The notes: a model not told the origin generated them from the letters alone. A stretch of DNA of 64,000 nt from Paraspadella gotoi (GCA_051294375.1 CM119263.1:21622494-21686493); one strand, 5' to 3'. Shown: positions 23,530 through 37,706, numbered from the stretch's first letter. Translations and numbers: made by a program.

Positions 23530-23644
23530 TATCTTTCACAAATTATTTCAGGCCGGCGCCATAAAAACGATGTCGACCTCTAAACGATTTTTTTCCTGTG
23601 TATAAAGACGCGGCGGGAAAGAATCCTCCCTCCTTTCTCTCTTC

Positions 23645-23720
<76 letters not shown>

Positions 23721-23724
<4 letters not shown>

Positions 23725-24649
23725 GGAAGGAGAGTTGTGTCGAACTTTGAAGGGAGAAACAAGGCTCAGTCGAATGAAAGAAGGGCACGCACCTTGAAGG
23801 TCATTTAACGTGAAAGTTGATCGGCCACTTTGAAAGAAGAGCACCCATCAAAAAATTGATTTCGAATTACGGAAATATTTTTTAAGAAAGATATCTGAGG
23901 GAAAAAGTGGCCTGTCAAAATATTCGCTGAGGTGCTAAATTTAAACCTTTGCTCATAGCGTAGGTTTGGTTTCTTTATTCACCAATCACCATATATATGC
24001 ATTTTAATATTCTATATCTTCGTTAAGTTATAAAGATAAGGACGAATCCGTCACATTTATGGTTACGAAAAATTCTTGCCCCATGCAATGCCCTCAGGAA
24101 CAAGGGGCGTGTTCAGAGCGATGTGGAGGCGGTGCTTTCCTACGTAAAACGTAATGACGTTGCTTAGGCTCTCAATGCAGCATCGCTTTTGTATTGTAGA
24201 ACAAGTGATTCATATTTTCGCTTTAAATGATCCCGATTGCGGCCCGACCAACTCTTAGATTATGAACCATCTAATCTATATCTGACTAGTAAATTTGAAA
24301 TTAAAAAAAAAACTTGACAGAACCTAAACCCCATAACATAAGACCCCGAAAGACAACAAAAACATAAGGAAACAACCCACTCTCAAACTTCGGAAGACTT
24401 TAGGGCAACAACCCTCTTGACCCCCAAAGCAACAGATATCCCGCAGGTTCCTTTTACGATCAGCAAACGAACCTCGAATGGAGAAAACAAACAGACCCGA
24501 GACGAACTCCAAACGGACCGCGAACGGACCCAGAATTGAACCCCAAAACTGATTACAGTCTGATCAGCAATAGAACCGGGTTGGAACGAAGGAACGACGG
24601 AGGAAACATTAATCCTTTTCGCTTTCGATTTCTCTTTCCGCTCCAAATC

Positions 24650-24733
<84 letters not shown>

Positions 24734-25733
24734 AGAGAGAGAAGAGAGAGAGAGACGCGGTATTTAATTCTCCGGTCGACCGATTCCCTTAATCGTCGGA
24801 TCCACATTTGTGTCCACAATTCGCCCTTCAACCCACACATCTCCTTCAATCATTCCCACACCTCGTTCCAACTCGGCGCCATCATTATTCATTTTCAACC
24901 GCATCTTCAATTTTCCTTCTCAACTTTTATCCAACGTATTTTTCACTCCATTTCCGTTTCTCAAACCGGCTCGTCCGCCTCTGCTGCTTCAACATCAACA
25001 GCCCCATCAACTTTAACCATCATCCTCCCCGTCTACGACCGTAGAATCCGGCGTCTTTTAAAGCCGGCCTCATTTTGTGGGCGGCGCGATTGCGATCGGC
25101 GCCAGAGAGCTCGGCGTTGTTCCGTAGGCGTCGCTGCTTGAAAGCGGCGTCGTTTTTTTCCCTTCTTCGAGCCGGAGTAGGAGGAAGAGGAGGGGAAGGA
25201 AGAATAAGAGGAGTAGAGGGGGAGTCAGTGACGAAGCGGCACTATTTACCGACGCGCCCTATTTCTGTTATTAATCGATAATCCCTCAACATAATATTCG
25301 TCTCACCCTAATCCCTATCCTTACATCCCTTGAAGGAAACAGAGTACAAGAGTGGGTAGGTTAAAGAGGATACCTCCGAGTTATTCTAGGACTTGAAGGT
25401 GATTAAAGCAAAATCCCCATCATAACGAGATTCAGAATTTCGCGATTCTCTTATTCAATACACGAAGGAAAAACCAAATACGTGCGGAATCAAAAGGGAA
25501 TCAAGGTCGCCTTTGGCACCATTTGACAGAGATATAAGCGAAAAAGAACAATCTTGCAAAATGTCATCAAAATCTCGACATTCTGACAACATCTAAGTTG
25601 CTCATTGAGTCCAGATTGGTTTTTCGTTTTCTAGGGAGGCGATTTAAACACAGGATATCTCTGTTTTGTTTTTCTTCTGTCTCTCTCTCTCTCTCTCTCT
25701 CTCCGTCTCCTCTCCTCTTCTCTCTCTCTCGTC

Positions 25734-25769
<36 letters not shown>

Positions 25770-25938
25770 AAAGCTCCTCGCGTCCATCGATTTCGATTAA
25801 GCCTAATCGTCCCTCGACTGGCAACAAGAGAAGTGTGCCCTCTTTTTTTTTTTTTAAAGCTGAGAAAACCGGCGCCAACTTTGGTCAGAATTTCTCTTTC
25901 TTCTTTCGTCGTTGTTGCGGGGTGGTCATTGTTGTTAC
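23721..25938. repeat. Large repeat, copy 1 (segments P2 + P3)
   Basis: P2 (23721-24117, begins AGCGGAAGGAGAG) and P3 (24118-25938, begins AGCGATGTGGAGG) recur almost identically downstream. Differences are mainly single-base gains and losses and different (GA)n array lengths. This copy lacks P4 and is preceded by a unique segment after the 23505-23529 gap. Likely an assembly duplicate of one locus. Confidence 0.9.
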
Positions 25939-25940
25939 GT

Positions 25941-26874
25941 AAGCGGAAGGAGAGTTGTGTCGAACTTTGAAGGGAGAAACAAGGGCTCAGTCGAATGAAA
26001 GAAGGGCACGCACCTTGAAGGTCATTTAACGTGAAAGTTGATCGGCCACTTTGAAAGAAGAGCACCCATCAAAAAATTGATTTCGAAATTACGGAAATAA
26101 TTTTTAAGAAAGATATCTGAGGGAAAAAAGTGGCCTGTCAAAACATTCGCTGAGGTGCTAAATTTAAACCTTTGCTCATAGCGTAGGTTTGGTTTTCCTT
26201 TATTCACCAATCACCAATATAATGCATTTTAATATTCTATATCTTCGTTAAGTTATAAAGATAAGGACGAATCCGTTCACATTTATGGTTACGAAAAATT
26301 CTTTGCCCCATGCAATGCCCTCAGGAACAAGGGGCGTGTTCAGAGCGATGTGGAGGCGGTGCTTTCCTACGTAAAACGTAATGGTTGCTATAGGCTCTCA
26401 ATGCAGCATCGCTTTTGTATTGTAGAACAAGTGATTCATATTTTCGCTTTAAATGATCCCGATTGCGCCCGACCAACTCTTAGATTATGAACCATCTAAT
26501 CTATATCTGACTAGTAAATTTAAATTAAAAAAAAAAACTTGACAGAACCTAAACCCCATAACATAAGACCCCGAAAGACAACAAAAACATAAGAAAAACC
26601 CACTCTCAAACTTCGGAAGACTTTTAGGGCAACAACCCTCTGAACCCCCAAAGCAACAGATATCCCGCAGTGTCCTTTTACGATCAGCAAACGAACTTCG
26701 AATAGGAGAACAAACAGACCCGAGACGAACTCCAGAACGGACCGCGAACGGACCCAGAATTGAACCCCAAAACTGATTACAGTCTGATCAGCAATAGAAC
26801 CGGGTTGGAACGAAAGGAACGACGGAGGAAACATTAATCCTTTTCGCTTTCGATTTCTCTTTCCGCTCCAAATC

Positions 26875-26969
<95 letters not shown>

Positions 26970-27884
26970 AGAGAGACGCGGTATTTAATCTCCGGTCGAC
27001 CGATTCCCTTAATCGTCGGATCCACATTTGTGTCCACAATTCGCCCTTCAACCCACACATCTTCCTTCAATCATTCCCACACCTCGTTCCAACTCGGCGC
27101 ATCATTATTCATTTTCAACCGCATCTTCAATTTTCCTTCTCAACTTTTATCCAACGTATTTTTTCACTCCATTTCCGTTTCTCAAACCGGCTCGTCCGCC
27201 TCTGCTGCTTAACATCAACAGCCCATCAACTTTACCTCCCCGTCTACACGTAGAATCCGGCGTCTTTTAAAGCCGGCCTCATTTTGTGGCGGCGGCGATT
27301 GCGATCGGCGCCCAGAGAGCTCGGCGTTGTTCCGTAGGCGTCGCTGCTTGAAAGCGGCGTCGTTTTTTCCCTTCTTCGAGCCGGAGTAGGAGGAAGAGGA
27401 GGGGAAGGAAGAATAAGAGGAGTAGAGGGGGAGTCAGTGACGAAGCGGCACTATTTTACCGAACGCGCCCTATTTCTGTTTATTAATCGATAATCCCTCA
27501 CATAATATTCGTTCTCACCCTAATCCCTATCCTTACATCCCTTGAAGGGAAACAGAGTACAGAGTGGGTAGGTTAAAGAGGATACCTCCGAGTTATTCTA
27601 GGACTTGAAGGTGATTAAAGCAAAATCCCCATCATAACGAGATTCAGAATTTCGCGATTCTCTTATTCAATACACGAAGGAAAAACCAAATACGTGCGGA
27701 ATCAAAAGGGAATCAAGGTCGCCTTTGGCACCATTTGACAGAGATATAAGCGAAAAAGAACAATCTTGCAAAATGTCATCAAAATCTCGACATTCTGACA
27801 ACATCTAAGTTGCTCATGAGTCCAGATTGGTTTTTCGTTTTCTAGGGAGGCGATTTAAACACGATATCTCTGTTTTTGTTTTCT

Positions 27885-27981
<97 letters not shown>

Positions 27982-28438
27982 GCTCCTCGCGTCCATCGAT
28001 TTCGATTAAGCCTAATCGTCCCTCGACTGGCAACAAGAGAAGTGTGCCCTCTTTTTTTTTTTTAAGCTGAGAAAACCGGCGCCAACTTTGGTCAGAATTT
28101 CTCTTTTCTTCTTTCGTCGTTGTTGCCGGGGTGGTCATTGTTGTTACGTCATCTCCTTCGCTGCTGCAGCTTCCGCAGCATGATAGCAGCAGCCCTCGGT
28201 GGCGCCGGTTTTTTCTATCCGAAAGAGGGCGCGTGTTGATTTTATAATTGAAGAAGTTTCCGCGTCGACGGTCGACGCATCCGTGACGACAAATTTGTTC
28301 AACTCGGCGAGAAAATTATTCTGGAAAAACGACGTCGACGACGACGACGACGACATTGATGACGGCGTTGAAGAAGACGATGGCGATAATGACGACGACG
28401 ACGACGACGGCGTCGACAAGATTGACGACGCCGATGAC
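25941..28438. repeat. Large repeat, copy 2 (P2 + P3 + P4), ends at N gap
   Basis: Repeats P2 (25941-26342), P3 (26343-28147) and continues into P4 (28148-28438), ending at the 100-N gap. P4 encodes a strongly acidic Asp-rich frame on the plus strand (KARKLFWKND-like, then poly-Asp) and a poly-Ser frame on minus. It could contain an exon, but the ACG/GAC repeat alone explains the openness. Confidence 0.9.
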
Positions 28439-28538
28439 NNNNNNNNNNNNNNNNNNNNNNNNNNNNNNNNNNNNNNNNNNNNNNNNNNNNNNNNNNNNNN
28501 NNNNNNNNNNNNNNNNNNNNNNNNNNNNNNNNNNNNNN
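28439..28538. other. Assembly gap (100 N)
   Basis: Run of N between copies 2 and 3 of the large repeat. The round length suggests a gap of unknown size. Confidence 0.99.
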
Positions 28539-29068
28539 AGCGATGTGGAGGCGGTGCTTTCCTACGTAAAACGTAATGACGTTGCATAGGCTCTCAATGC
28601 AGCATCGCTTTTGTATTGTAGAACAAGTGATTCATATTTTCGCTTTAAATGATCCCGATTGCGCCCGACCAACTCTTAGATTATGAACCATCTAATCTAT
28701 ATCTGACTAGTAAATTTAAATTAAAAAAAAAAACTTGACTGAACCTAAACCCCATAACATAAGACCCCGAAAGACAACAAAAACATAAGGAAACAACCCA
28801 CTCTCAAACTTCGGAAGACTTTAGGGCAACACCCTCTTGACCCCCAAAGCAACAGATATCCCGCAGGTTCCTTTTACGATCAGCAAACGAACCTCGGAAT
28901 AGAGAACAAACAGACCCGAGACGAACTCCAAACGGACCGCGAACGGACCCAGAATTGAACCCCAAAACTGATTACAGTCTGATCAGCAATAGAACCGGGT
29001 TGGAACGAAGGAACGACGGAGGAAACATTAATCCTTTTCGCTTTCGATTTCTCTTTCCGCTCCAAATC

Positions 29069-29160
<92 letters not shown>

Positions 29161-30091
29161 AGAGAGAGACGCGGTATTTAATCTCCGGTCGACCGATTCC
29201 CTTAATCGTCGGATCCACATTTGTGTCCACAATTCGCCCTTCAACCCCACACATCTCCTTCAATCATTCCCCACACCTCGTTCCAACTCGGCGCCATCAT
29301 TATTCATTTTCAACCGCATCTTCAATTTTCCTTCTCAACTTTTATCCAACGTATTTTTTCACTCCATTTCCGTTTCTCAAACCGGCTCGTCCGCCTCTGC
29401 TGCTTCAACATCAACAGCCCCATCAACTTTACCATCATCCTCCCCGTCTACGACCGTAGAATCCGGCGTCTTTTAAAGCCGGCCTCATTTTGTGGGCGGC
29501 GCGATTGCGATCGGCGCCAGAGAGCTCGGCGTTGTTCCGTAGGCGTCGCTGCTTGAAAGCGGCGTCGTTTTTCCCTTCTTCGAGCCGGAGTAGGAGGAAG
29601 AGGAGGGGAAGGAAGAATAAGAGGAGTAGAGGGGGAGTCAGTGACGAAGCGGCACTATTTACCGAACGCGCCCTATTTCTGTTATTAATCGATAATCCCT
29701 CAACATAATATTCGTTCTCACCCTAATCCCTATCCCTTACATCCCTTGAAGGGAAACAGAGTAACAGAGGTGGGTAGGTTAAGAGGCGATACCGTCCGAT
29801 TATTCTAGGACTTGGAAGGTGAATTAAAGCAATCCCCATCATAACGAGATTCAGATTTCGCGATTCTCTTATCAATACAACGAAAGAAAAACCAAATACG
29901 TGCGGATCAAAAAGGGAATCAAGGTCGCCTTTGGCACCATTTGACAGAGATATAAGCGAAAAAGAAACTATCTTGCAAAAGTTCATCAAAATCTCGACAT
30001 TCTGACAACATCTAAGTTGCTCATCGAGTCCAGATTGTTTTCGTTTCTAGGGAGGCGATTTAAACACGATAATCCTGTTTTTGTTTCTTCG

Positions 30092-30163
<72 letters not shown>

Positions 30164-30641
30164 TCTCATCTCTCTCTTCTCTCTCAAAGCTCCTCGCGTC
30201 CATCGATTCGATTAAGCCTAATCGTCCCTCGACTGGCAACAAGAGAAGTGTGCCTCTTTTTTTTTTTTTAAAGCTGAGAAAACCGGGCCAACTTTAGGTC
30301 AGAATTTCTCTTTTCTTCTTTCGTCGTTGTGCCGGGGTGGTCATTGTTTGTTACGGTCATCTCCTTGCTGCTGCAGCTTCCGCAGCATGATAGCAGCAGC
30401 CCTCGTGGCGCCGGTTTTTTCTATCCGAAGAGGGCGCGTGTTGATTTTATAATTGAAGAAGTTTCCGCGTCGACGGGTCGACGCATCCGTGGACGACAAA
30501 TTTGTTCACTCGGCGAGAAAATTATTCTGGAAAAACGACGGTCGACGCCGAGACGACGACATTGATGACGGCGTTGAAGAAGACGATGCGAATATGACGA
30601 CGAGACGACGACGGCGTCGACAAGATTGGACGACGCCGATG
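28539..30641. repeat. Large repeat, copy 3 (P3 + P4)
   Basis: Starts at the right edge of the 100-N gap, in the middle of the series, at the P3 start (GCGATGTGGAGG). It runs through P3 (to about 30354) and P4 (to 30641), then enters unique sequence. It shows more single-base indels than the other copies, especially in 29740-30640. Confidence 0.9.
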
Positions 30642-31510
30642 ACTGGAAACAACTCTTACTCCGTTTGTCAAGGAAAACAAAATCAAAAGAAGCTTTGTGA
30701 GACACAGAGTGAGAGAGAGAGAAATAGAAATAGAAATAGAAATGATTACACTTGACCCTGGACAGTATCGAGTACGTCTAATGGGTCCTTTTGTCTAATA
30801 ATGCTGAAGGGCAATACTAAAACACAGAATGTTAATAGTACGCAAGTATTAAGCAGGACTGTGTCCCTTTTTTCTTACGAATCCCTTGCAATAAAAAAAT
30901 ACATTATTAAATGTAGTTAAAATTGTAGATTTCTACTGTCTATTGCGACCGCATTCAACTCCAGATTGGCCGCGTTCTGAGCAGAGCAGAGAGAGAGAGA
31001 GAGAATAATTAATTAATTAACTTGAATTAATATTTATTAATTTAATAATTATTAATTAGCGATAATGATCGTGGGGCAGATCCGACATTGTTTGCTCAAA
31101 CTTGTTTATTCTATTTTTGGTAATAGTAATAGCGCCGTGTCATGGTGACTGCCTGACAGAGAAAACTTTTAGAGAAGTAGGTTAGTAACAAAGTAACTAA
31201 AGTTATTTTATTTTCATTAGTACAACGATGAATGAAATGACAAAGTCTGCGTCTCCCACTCTTCAAAGAATAGAATAGGCTAGCGTTTTAAGAGGCTCTT
31301 TTGTTAGCGTTAAAATGTTTTGAGCACGACTATAAAATTTACTAGGAGTTATATTTCTGCCTTCTTGTCTATACATACTTTTAATTAAAATTTGCCGTCT
31401 CTGAACCGAGACACTCGGCGTCACATGCGTCTTTTTCGCGATTATTATTTCCGATTGAAAATGGTCACCGTCCTGAGGTCCTGAGGTCCTGAGGTCTCGT
31501 GGCGCCAGCG
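30642..31510. other. Intergenic stretch after the large repeat
   Basis: AT-rich. Contains TAATTAAT blocks near 31000-31060 and a 30-bp segment at 31073-31104 shared with 11936-11965. No gene seen. Confidence 0.6.
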
Positions 31511-31570
31511 GTGAAAGCACGGCCGATATATGGAGGTGAGAAAGAAAGACAAAGAAAGAGGGAAAGGTAG

Positions 31571-31605
<35 letters not shown>

Positions 31606-31710
31606 AGAAGAAGAAAGAAAGATAAGAAAGAAATGATAAGAGAAGAAGTAGAAGAAAGAAAGAAAAAAAAAGAATGGAGGCAGGAAATCGGAAAATAATC
31701 CCTGCAGGCC
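31511..31710. repeat. Gap-flanking duplicate, left copy
   Basis: GTGAAAGCACGGCC through a (GAAA)n-like run to CCTGCAGGC matches 33043-33241, with scattered single-base indels and a different array length. Confidence 0.9.
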
Positions 31711-32664
31711 NNNNNNNNNNNNNNNNNNNNNNNNNNNNNNNNNNNNNNNNNNNNNNNNNNNNNNNNNNNNNNNNNNNNNNNNNNNNNNNNNNNNNNNNNN
31801 NNNNNNNNNNNNNNNNNNNNNNNNNNNNNNNNNNNNNNNNNNNNNNNNNNNNNNNNNNNNNNNNNNNNNNNNNNNNNNNNNNNNNNNNNNNNNNNNNNNN
31901 NNNNNNNNNNNNNNNNNNNNNNNNNNNNNNNNNNNNNNNNNNNNNNNNNNNNNNNNNNNNNNNNNNNNNNNNNNNNNNNNNNNNNNNNNNNNNNNNNNNN
32001 NNNNNNNNNNNNNNNNNNNNNNNNNNNNNNNNNNNNNNNNNNNNNNNNNNNNNNNNNNNNNNNNNNNNNNNNNNNNNNNNNNNNNNNNNNNNNNNNNNNN
32101 NNNNNNNNNNNNNNNNNNNNNNNNNNNNNNNNNNNNNNNNNNNNNNNNNNNNNNNNNNNNNNNNNNNNNNNNNNNNNNNNNNNNNNNNNNNNNNNNNNNN
32201 NNNNNNNNNNNNNNNNNNNNNNNNNNNNNNNNNNNNNNNNNNNNNNNNNNNNNNNNNNNNNNNNNNNNNNNNNNNNNNNNNNNNNNNNNNNNNNNNNNNN
32301 NNNNNNNNNNNNNNNNNNNNNNNNNNNNNNNNNNNNNNNNNNNNNNNNNNNNNNNNNNNNNNNNNNNNNNNNNNNNNNNNNNNNNNNNNNNNNNNNNNNN
32401 NNNNNNNNNNNNNNNNNNNNNNNNNNNNNNNNNNNNNNNNNNNNNNNNNNNNNNNNNNNNNNNNNNNNNNNNNNNNNNNNNNNNNNNNNNNNNNNNNNNN
32501 NNNNNNNNNNNNNNNNNNNNNNNNNNNNNNNNNNNNNNNNNNNNNNNNNNNNNNNNNNNNNNNNNNNNNNNNNNNNNNNNNNNNNNNNNNNNNNNNNNNN
32601 NNNNNNNNNNNNNNNNNNNNNNNNNNNNNNNNNNNNNNNNNNNNNNNNNNNNNNNNNNNNNNNN
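31711..32664. other. Assembly gap (954 N)
   Basis: Run of N. The 200 bp to its left recurs at 33043-33241 on its right. Confidence 0.99.
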
Positions 32665-32719
32665 AAAGTTAAATTTTCCTTTTCATTCCAGTGATAAAAT
32701 TCGATTTGAAAGATTTTTA

Positions 32720-32832
32720 GTCGGATCTGCTTATAAGCAGATCCCGACTCTATAATTAACTTTGTCGGTCCGTCGGTCCGCCACCTCATTAACTTATTTC
32801 ATGTCAGAACATCGAATTATGATAAATTATGC
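32720..32832 (+). repeat. Dispersed hairpin repeat, copy 2
   Basis: Matches the 15.7-kb copy in reverse orientation. It carries the perfect palindrome GATCTGCTTATAAGCAGATC and is followed by a GTCC/ATCC tetranucleotide run (32848-32915), the counterpart of the GACA run beside copy 1. Confidence 0.85.
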
Positions 32833-33042
32833 AAAAAAAACAATATCCGTCCGTCTGTCCATTAGTCCATCTATCCGTCCATCCGTCCGTCCATCTATCC
32901 ATCCATCCATACCCACCTTAACAAAAAAACACCAATTACTCGTGATTGGATGGATGGATTGGAATGAAATTTTGTATGTTGTTAGGGAAGTGTGTGATTG
33001 AGCTGGATATGAAGTTTCGAGTGGAACGAGAAGAGATGTGGC

Positions 33043-33241
33043 CCGTGAAAGCACGGCCCCGATATATGGAGGTGAGAACAGAAAGACAAAGAAACGGAGG
33101 GGAAAGGTAGAGAAAGAAAGAAAGACAAGAAAGAAAAGAAAGAAAGATAAGAAAGAAAGAAAGAAAGAAAGAAAAGAAAGAAGAAAGAAAAGAAAGGAAA
33201 AAAAGAATGGAGGCAGGAAATCGGAAATAATCCCTGCAGGC
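33043..33241. repeat. Gap-flanking duplicate, right copy
   Basis: Second copy of 31511-31710. It continues rightward into sequence not present in the left copy because that copy ends at the gap. Confidence 0.9.
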
Positions 33242-33466
33242 GAGCGGAGCAGAAAACCTTCGATGCGGACGAACGAGGTTACGCGGGGTCGCGTATCAAA
33301 GGGGTAGGAAGGGTTCGACGAGGGGAGGGGTTGGGGGGGGCGCTATGGGTCAAGGAATATTGGAATGAAATGGGGGAAAGGGGCGGAGAGGGGTGGGTTT
33401 TAGACAAAGGGTCAAAATTAGTGGACGACGGACTGGAAGCGGCCAGGGTTGAGGATTCGATCAGAA

Positions 33467-34294
33467 NNNNNNNNNNNNNNNNNNNNNNNNNNNNNNNNNN
33501 NNNNNNNNNNNNNNNNNNNNNNNNNNNNNNNNNNNNNNNNNNNNNNNNNNNNNNNNNNNNNNNNNNNNNNNNNNNNNNNNNNNNNNNNNNNNNNNNNNNN
33601 NNNNNNNNNNNNNNNNNNNNNNNNNNNNNNNNNNNNNNNNNNNNNNNNNNNNNNNNNNNNNNNNNNNNNNNNNNNNNNNNNNNNNNNNNNNNNNNNNNNN
33701 NNNNNNNNNNNNNNNNNNNNNNNNNNNNNNNNNNNNNNNNNNNNNNNNNNNNNNNNNNNNNNNNNNNNNNNNNNNNNNNNNNNNNNNNNNNNNNNNNNNN
33801 NNNNNNNNNNNNNNNNNNNNNNNNNNNNNNNNNNNNNNNNNNNNNNNNNNNNNNNNNNNNNNNNNNNNNNNNNNNNNNNNNNNNNNNNNNNNNNNNNNNN
33901 NNNNNNNNNNNNNNNNNNNNNNNNNNNNNNNNNNNNNNNNNNNNNNNNNNNNNNNNNNNNNNNNNNNNNNNNNNNNNNNNNNNNNNNNNNNNNNNNNNNN
34001 NNNNNNNNNNNNNNNNNNNNNNNNNNNNNNNNNNNNNNNNNNNNNNNNNNNNNNNNNNNNNNNNNNNNNNNNNNNNNNNNNNNNNNNNNNNNNNNNNNNN
34101 NNNNNNNNNNNNNNNNNNNNNNNNNNNNNNNNNNNNNNNNNNNNNNNNNNNNNNNNNNNNNNNNNNNNNNNNNNNNNNNNNNNNNNNNNNNNNNNNNNNN
34201 NNNNNNNNNNNNNNNNNNNNNNNNNNNNNNNNNNNNNNNNNNNNNNNNNNNNNNNNNNNNNNNNNNNNNNNNNNNNNNNNNNNNNNNNNNNNNN
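33467..34294. other. Assembly gap (828 N)
   Basis: Run of N. Open frames crossing it are artefacts. Confidence 0.99.
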
Positions 34295-34596
34295 GGATCA
34301 AAAGAAATAAAAATCGCAGACAATGCGGGCAAGTATCAAAGAAAGAGAAAAGCAAAGAGGGGTCGGGGAATAATGGGAGAGGTTCCTTCATCCAAAGAAC
34401 CGATCCTTGAGATGGTCATGGAGTACAAAACCATCAGTATAGGTAATAATCGTAATATAGATCGATCCGTGGGATAGGATAAATAAAAAGGTGACTGGTA
34501 ATTAGCGGAAGAATCCGTCTCATCAATGATTCTTGGTGCAACAACCTGGAAAGAGACGTCGATAAATGAGGCACGAATAGAAATGATCCAGGGGGG

Positions 34597-34676
34597 AGAG
34601 AGTAAAGATCAAGTGGGGAAAGAGTAAAGATCAAGGGGGGAAAGAGTAAAGATCAAGGAGGGGAAAGAGTAAAGAC
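34597..34676. repeat. Minisatellite, four copies
   Basis: Units of AGAGTAAAGATCAAGGGGGG with small variations in G-run length. Confidence 0.85.
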
Positions 34677-35705
34677 ACGATCGACGAAAAGAAGTCGAGT
34701 AATTGAACTAATGAGAGGAATGACCGGGATCAACCAATAAAAGACCCAGAAAAAATGGGGTGAAGACTTAAGAGGTGGGCTTGTAGTAGACATAAAAAGT
34801 TTTCGTTGCCTTGGCGTCACGCCATCCAACGTTTGAAGTGATTGAACCGGAAGTGGCGCTGGCGAGCGTGGCACCGTGAGAGTTCACCAAGCTGCTTTTA
34901 AAAGAGTCTTAACCAACTTGCTTGGTTATTTTTTAAAATCAGACCTTTATAAAATAATCAAAGCATATAGTAATAGATATTCCAGTTACTTTTGCCAGCA
35001 AGTATCTGTAATATCTAAATTGCAAAACAATGTAAAAATAAAGATTATTATTAACAAACAGTAACAATGTTCTAAATAATAAGTTAATCCAATTTGGGAT
35101 CCACTGAGTCTTACTATTATATATAAACTCTTTATCAAATGGTTTCTAAGCCAGATGGAATCATGTTTGGAATAGGTAACAACAGAATCAGCTGATTGAA
35201 TGAGATTTGCGAAGTTCCTTTGTTTTTATTAACAAAAGATCAAGTAGTAACAGTTATATCGATTAATATATAAGTTTCCAAATGTAGAATAGCTAACTGC
35301 CAAAGTGCCAAAGAGCCTTAGCTCGACGATGTGAATTTAAGAGTTCGAAACTACACGCTAACAGAGGGTGCGAGGGGAAGGGGTCACGGAAGGCCGAAGA
35401 GAGAAGTCCGGGGGGGAGGGCAAAGTGTTCCCCCAGGGGTCGAGCACAATCGACGAGGGGTCAGCGTTTGTGGGGATCGATGGTCGGACGTGGGGGTGGC
35501 CACTCGTGTCTGACGGACTGAAGGTTCTCGTCAAATTTGAATGTTCAACGTCAAGAGAGGGAAATTTTTATTGGTGGAACAGAAAAATTTGGTCCGAATC
35601 CGATGGAAAAAACGAAAATTTGACGATTCGAGAGGTGTTGGTTTGATATTTCGTTTTTGTGTTTTGTTTTCGCTCTGAACTATATTATGTATATCATGTC
35701 ATTAT

Positions 35706-35897
35706 CTTCTATGTACTCGACAACTCACCCGAGTAATATTTGCTTCTATGGCCGTGGAAGTAGCACACGCTCCACCAAACCACCATGTTCACGCCCGTAT
35801 TTACAAGTATTAGCCGGACTTCGTGAATCGACCGATTAAATTCTCCAGGAATCGTTTTACACATTTTTGTCGAGTGAAAAAAAGAAAATAAATACAA
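35706..35897 (-). other. Exon-like ORF with one hydrophobic segment
   Basis: On the minus strand an open frame reads through VRLILVNTGVNMVVWWSVCY, a probable membrane helix, to KYYSG. There a good donor (GTGAGTTG) follows in phase. No convincing acceptor or neighbouring exon was found, and the family is not recognised. Confidence 0.25.
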
Positions 35898-37049
35898 CGA
35901 CTGCCAAAAGAGACGCGGAAATGTTTAGTTCTTTCACGCATCTTTAATCATCGAGGAGAAAAATGAATATCTGAATAAGGTGACGATGAATAAAAGATAT
36001 AAAGACGGCGACAATGGACTCGGGATGAAAGAAGTTCACGACCAGAAAGTGGGGCGGTGAAGGTGGAAGCGAATGTGGGAGTAGTTACAGGGTAGGTTAG
36101 GAGGTGAGAGAGATTACAGGGCAGTCAGAGGGAAGGGATTAGCTGTTAATAAACATAGGAATACTGTGTGGAGTAAGTGTGGAAAGAGATTAAAGATACT
36201 GAAGAAAACTCTTTTAGTTAGAAACGGAGTCTAACAATTTTAAAATAAGAGAATTTCAAATAAGAAAAAAGATATAAATATATATTATACGAAAGGAAAA
36301 GAAGATTAGGGAGAGAAAAAAGGTTTCTAATTCGGTCAAGGACGGGGGGAGATAATAATCAGAGGGAGAACAATACAATTAATACTCCCACCTTAGCCTG
36401 TCCAAAGTCAGCCGTCAGGGGTAAGATAACTTGTTTAATGTTTATTTATTGAATAACCAATTAATATATTGTATAGGAAAGGACGAGAAATGATTCGCCG
36501 TTCAAGTAAATAATAAGTAAACTTGAAACTCCGACTTCCAAAGGATAATAAAGGAAGAAAAAGAATAATGAAATAAAGAAAAATAACTAAGAAGTAAGAA
36601 AGTCAAGGGACAAAAGGAAGAGGAAACCGGTCGCGAATTAATGGGAAAAAGACGAGCGGAAGTATCGCGCCGCGAGCCTGCGAGCCTGCGAGCGAGGTCG
36701 TCCAGGAAAAGAAATGTAGATTGTTATGGCAACCCTGGCGGAGAGGGAGTTGGAAGGGGAAGGAAAGGGAAAGGGAGAAACAGGAGATGAAAAGGATGAT
36801 CCGATTAAAGATGGAGAAAGGGGGAGGGGGCGGTTGAAAGAGTTGGGGGGAGTAAAGTGTGGTGGAAAATTACGTGGTCTCGGTGCCAATGGAACGGCGC
36901 CAAAGACGAGGAGGAAAAAAAGAGAAAGTTTAACCGAGTGGAATTTTATCTCCGGGATTTTGACGCCAGATTCATCGGGGAGGATGAGAGGAAGAGGGAG
37001 GGAGGAAAGGAAAGAAGGAAAGAGAAAGAGAAAAATAGAAAAGGAGGAG

Positions 37050-37706
<657 letters not shown>

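Noticed and set aside
24118-30354. Three long tandem copies as a real segmental duplication or satellite
   Set aside because: The staggered content of each copy, the adjoining N gaps and the one-base indel pattern point to assembly error. Read mapping would decide.
31263-34477. Long ORFs of 300-500 codons around 32 and 34 kb
   Set aside because: They are open only because they cross runs of N.
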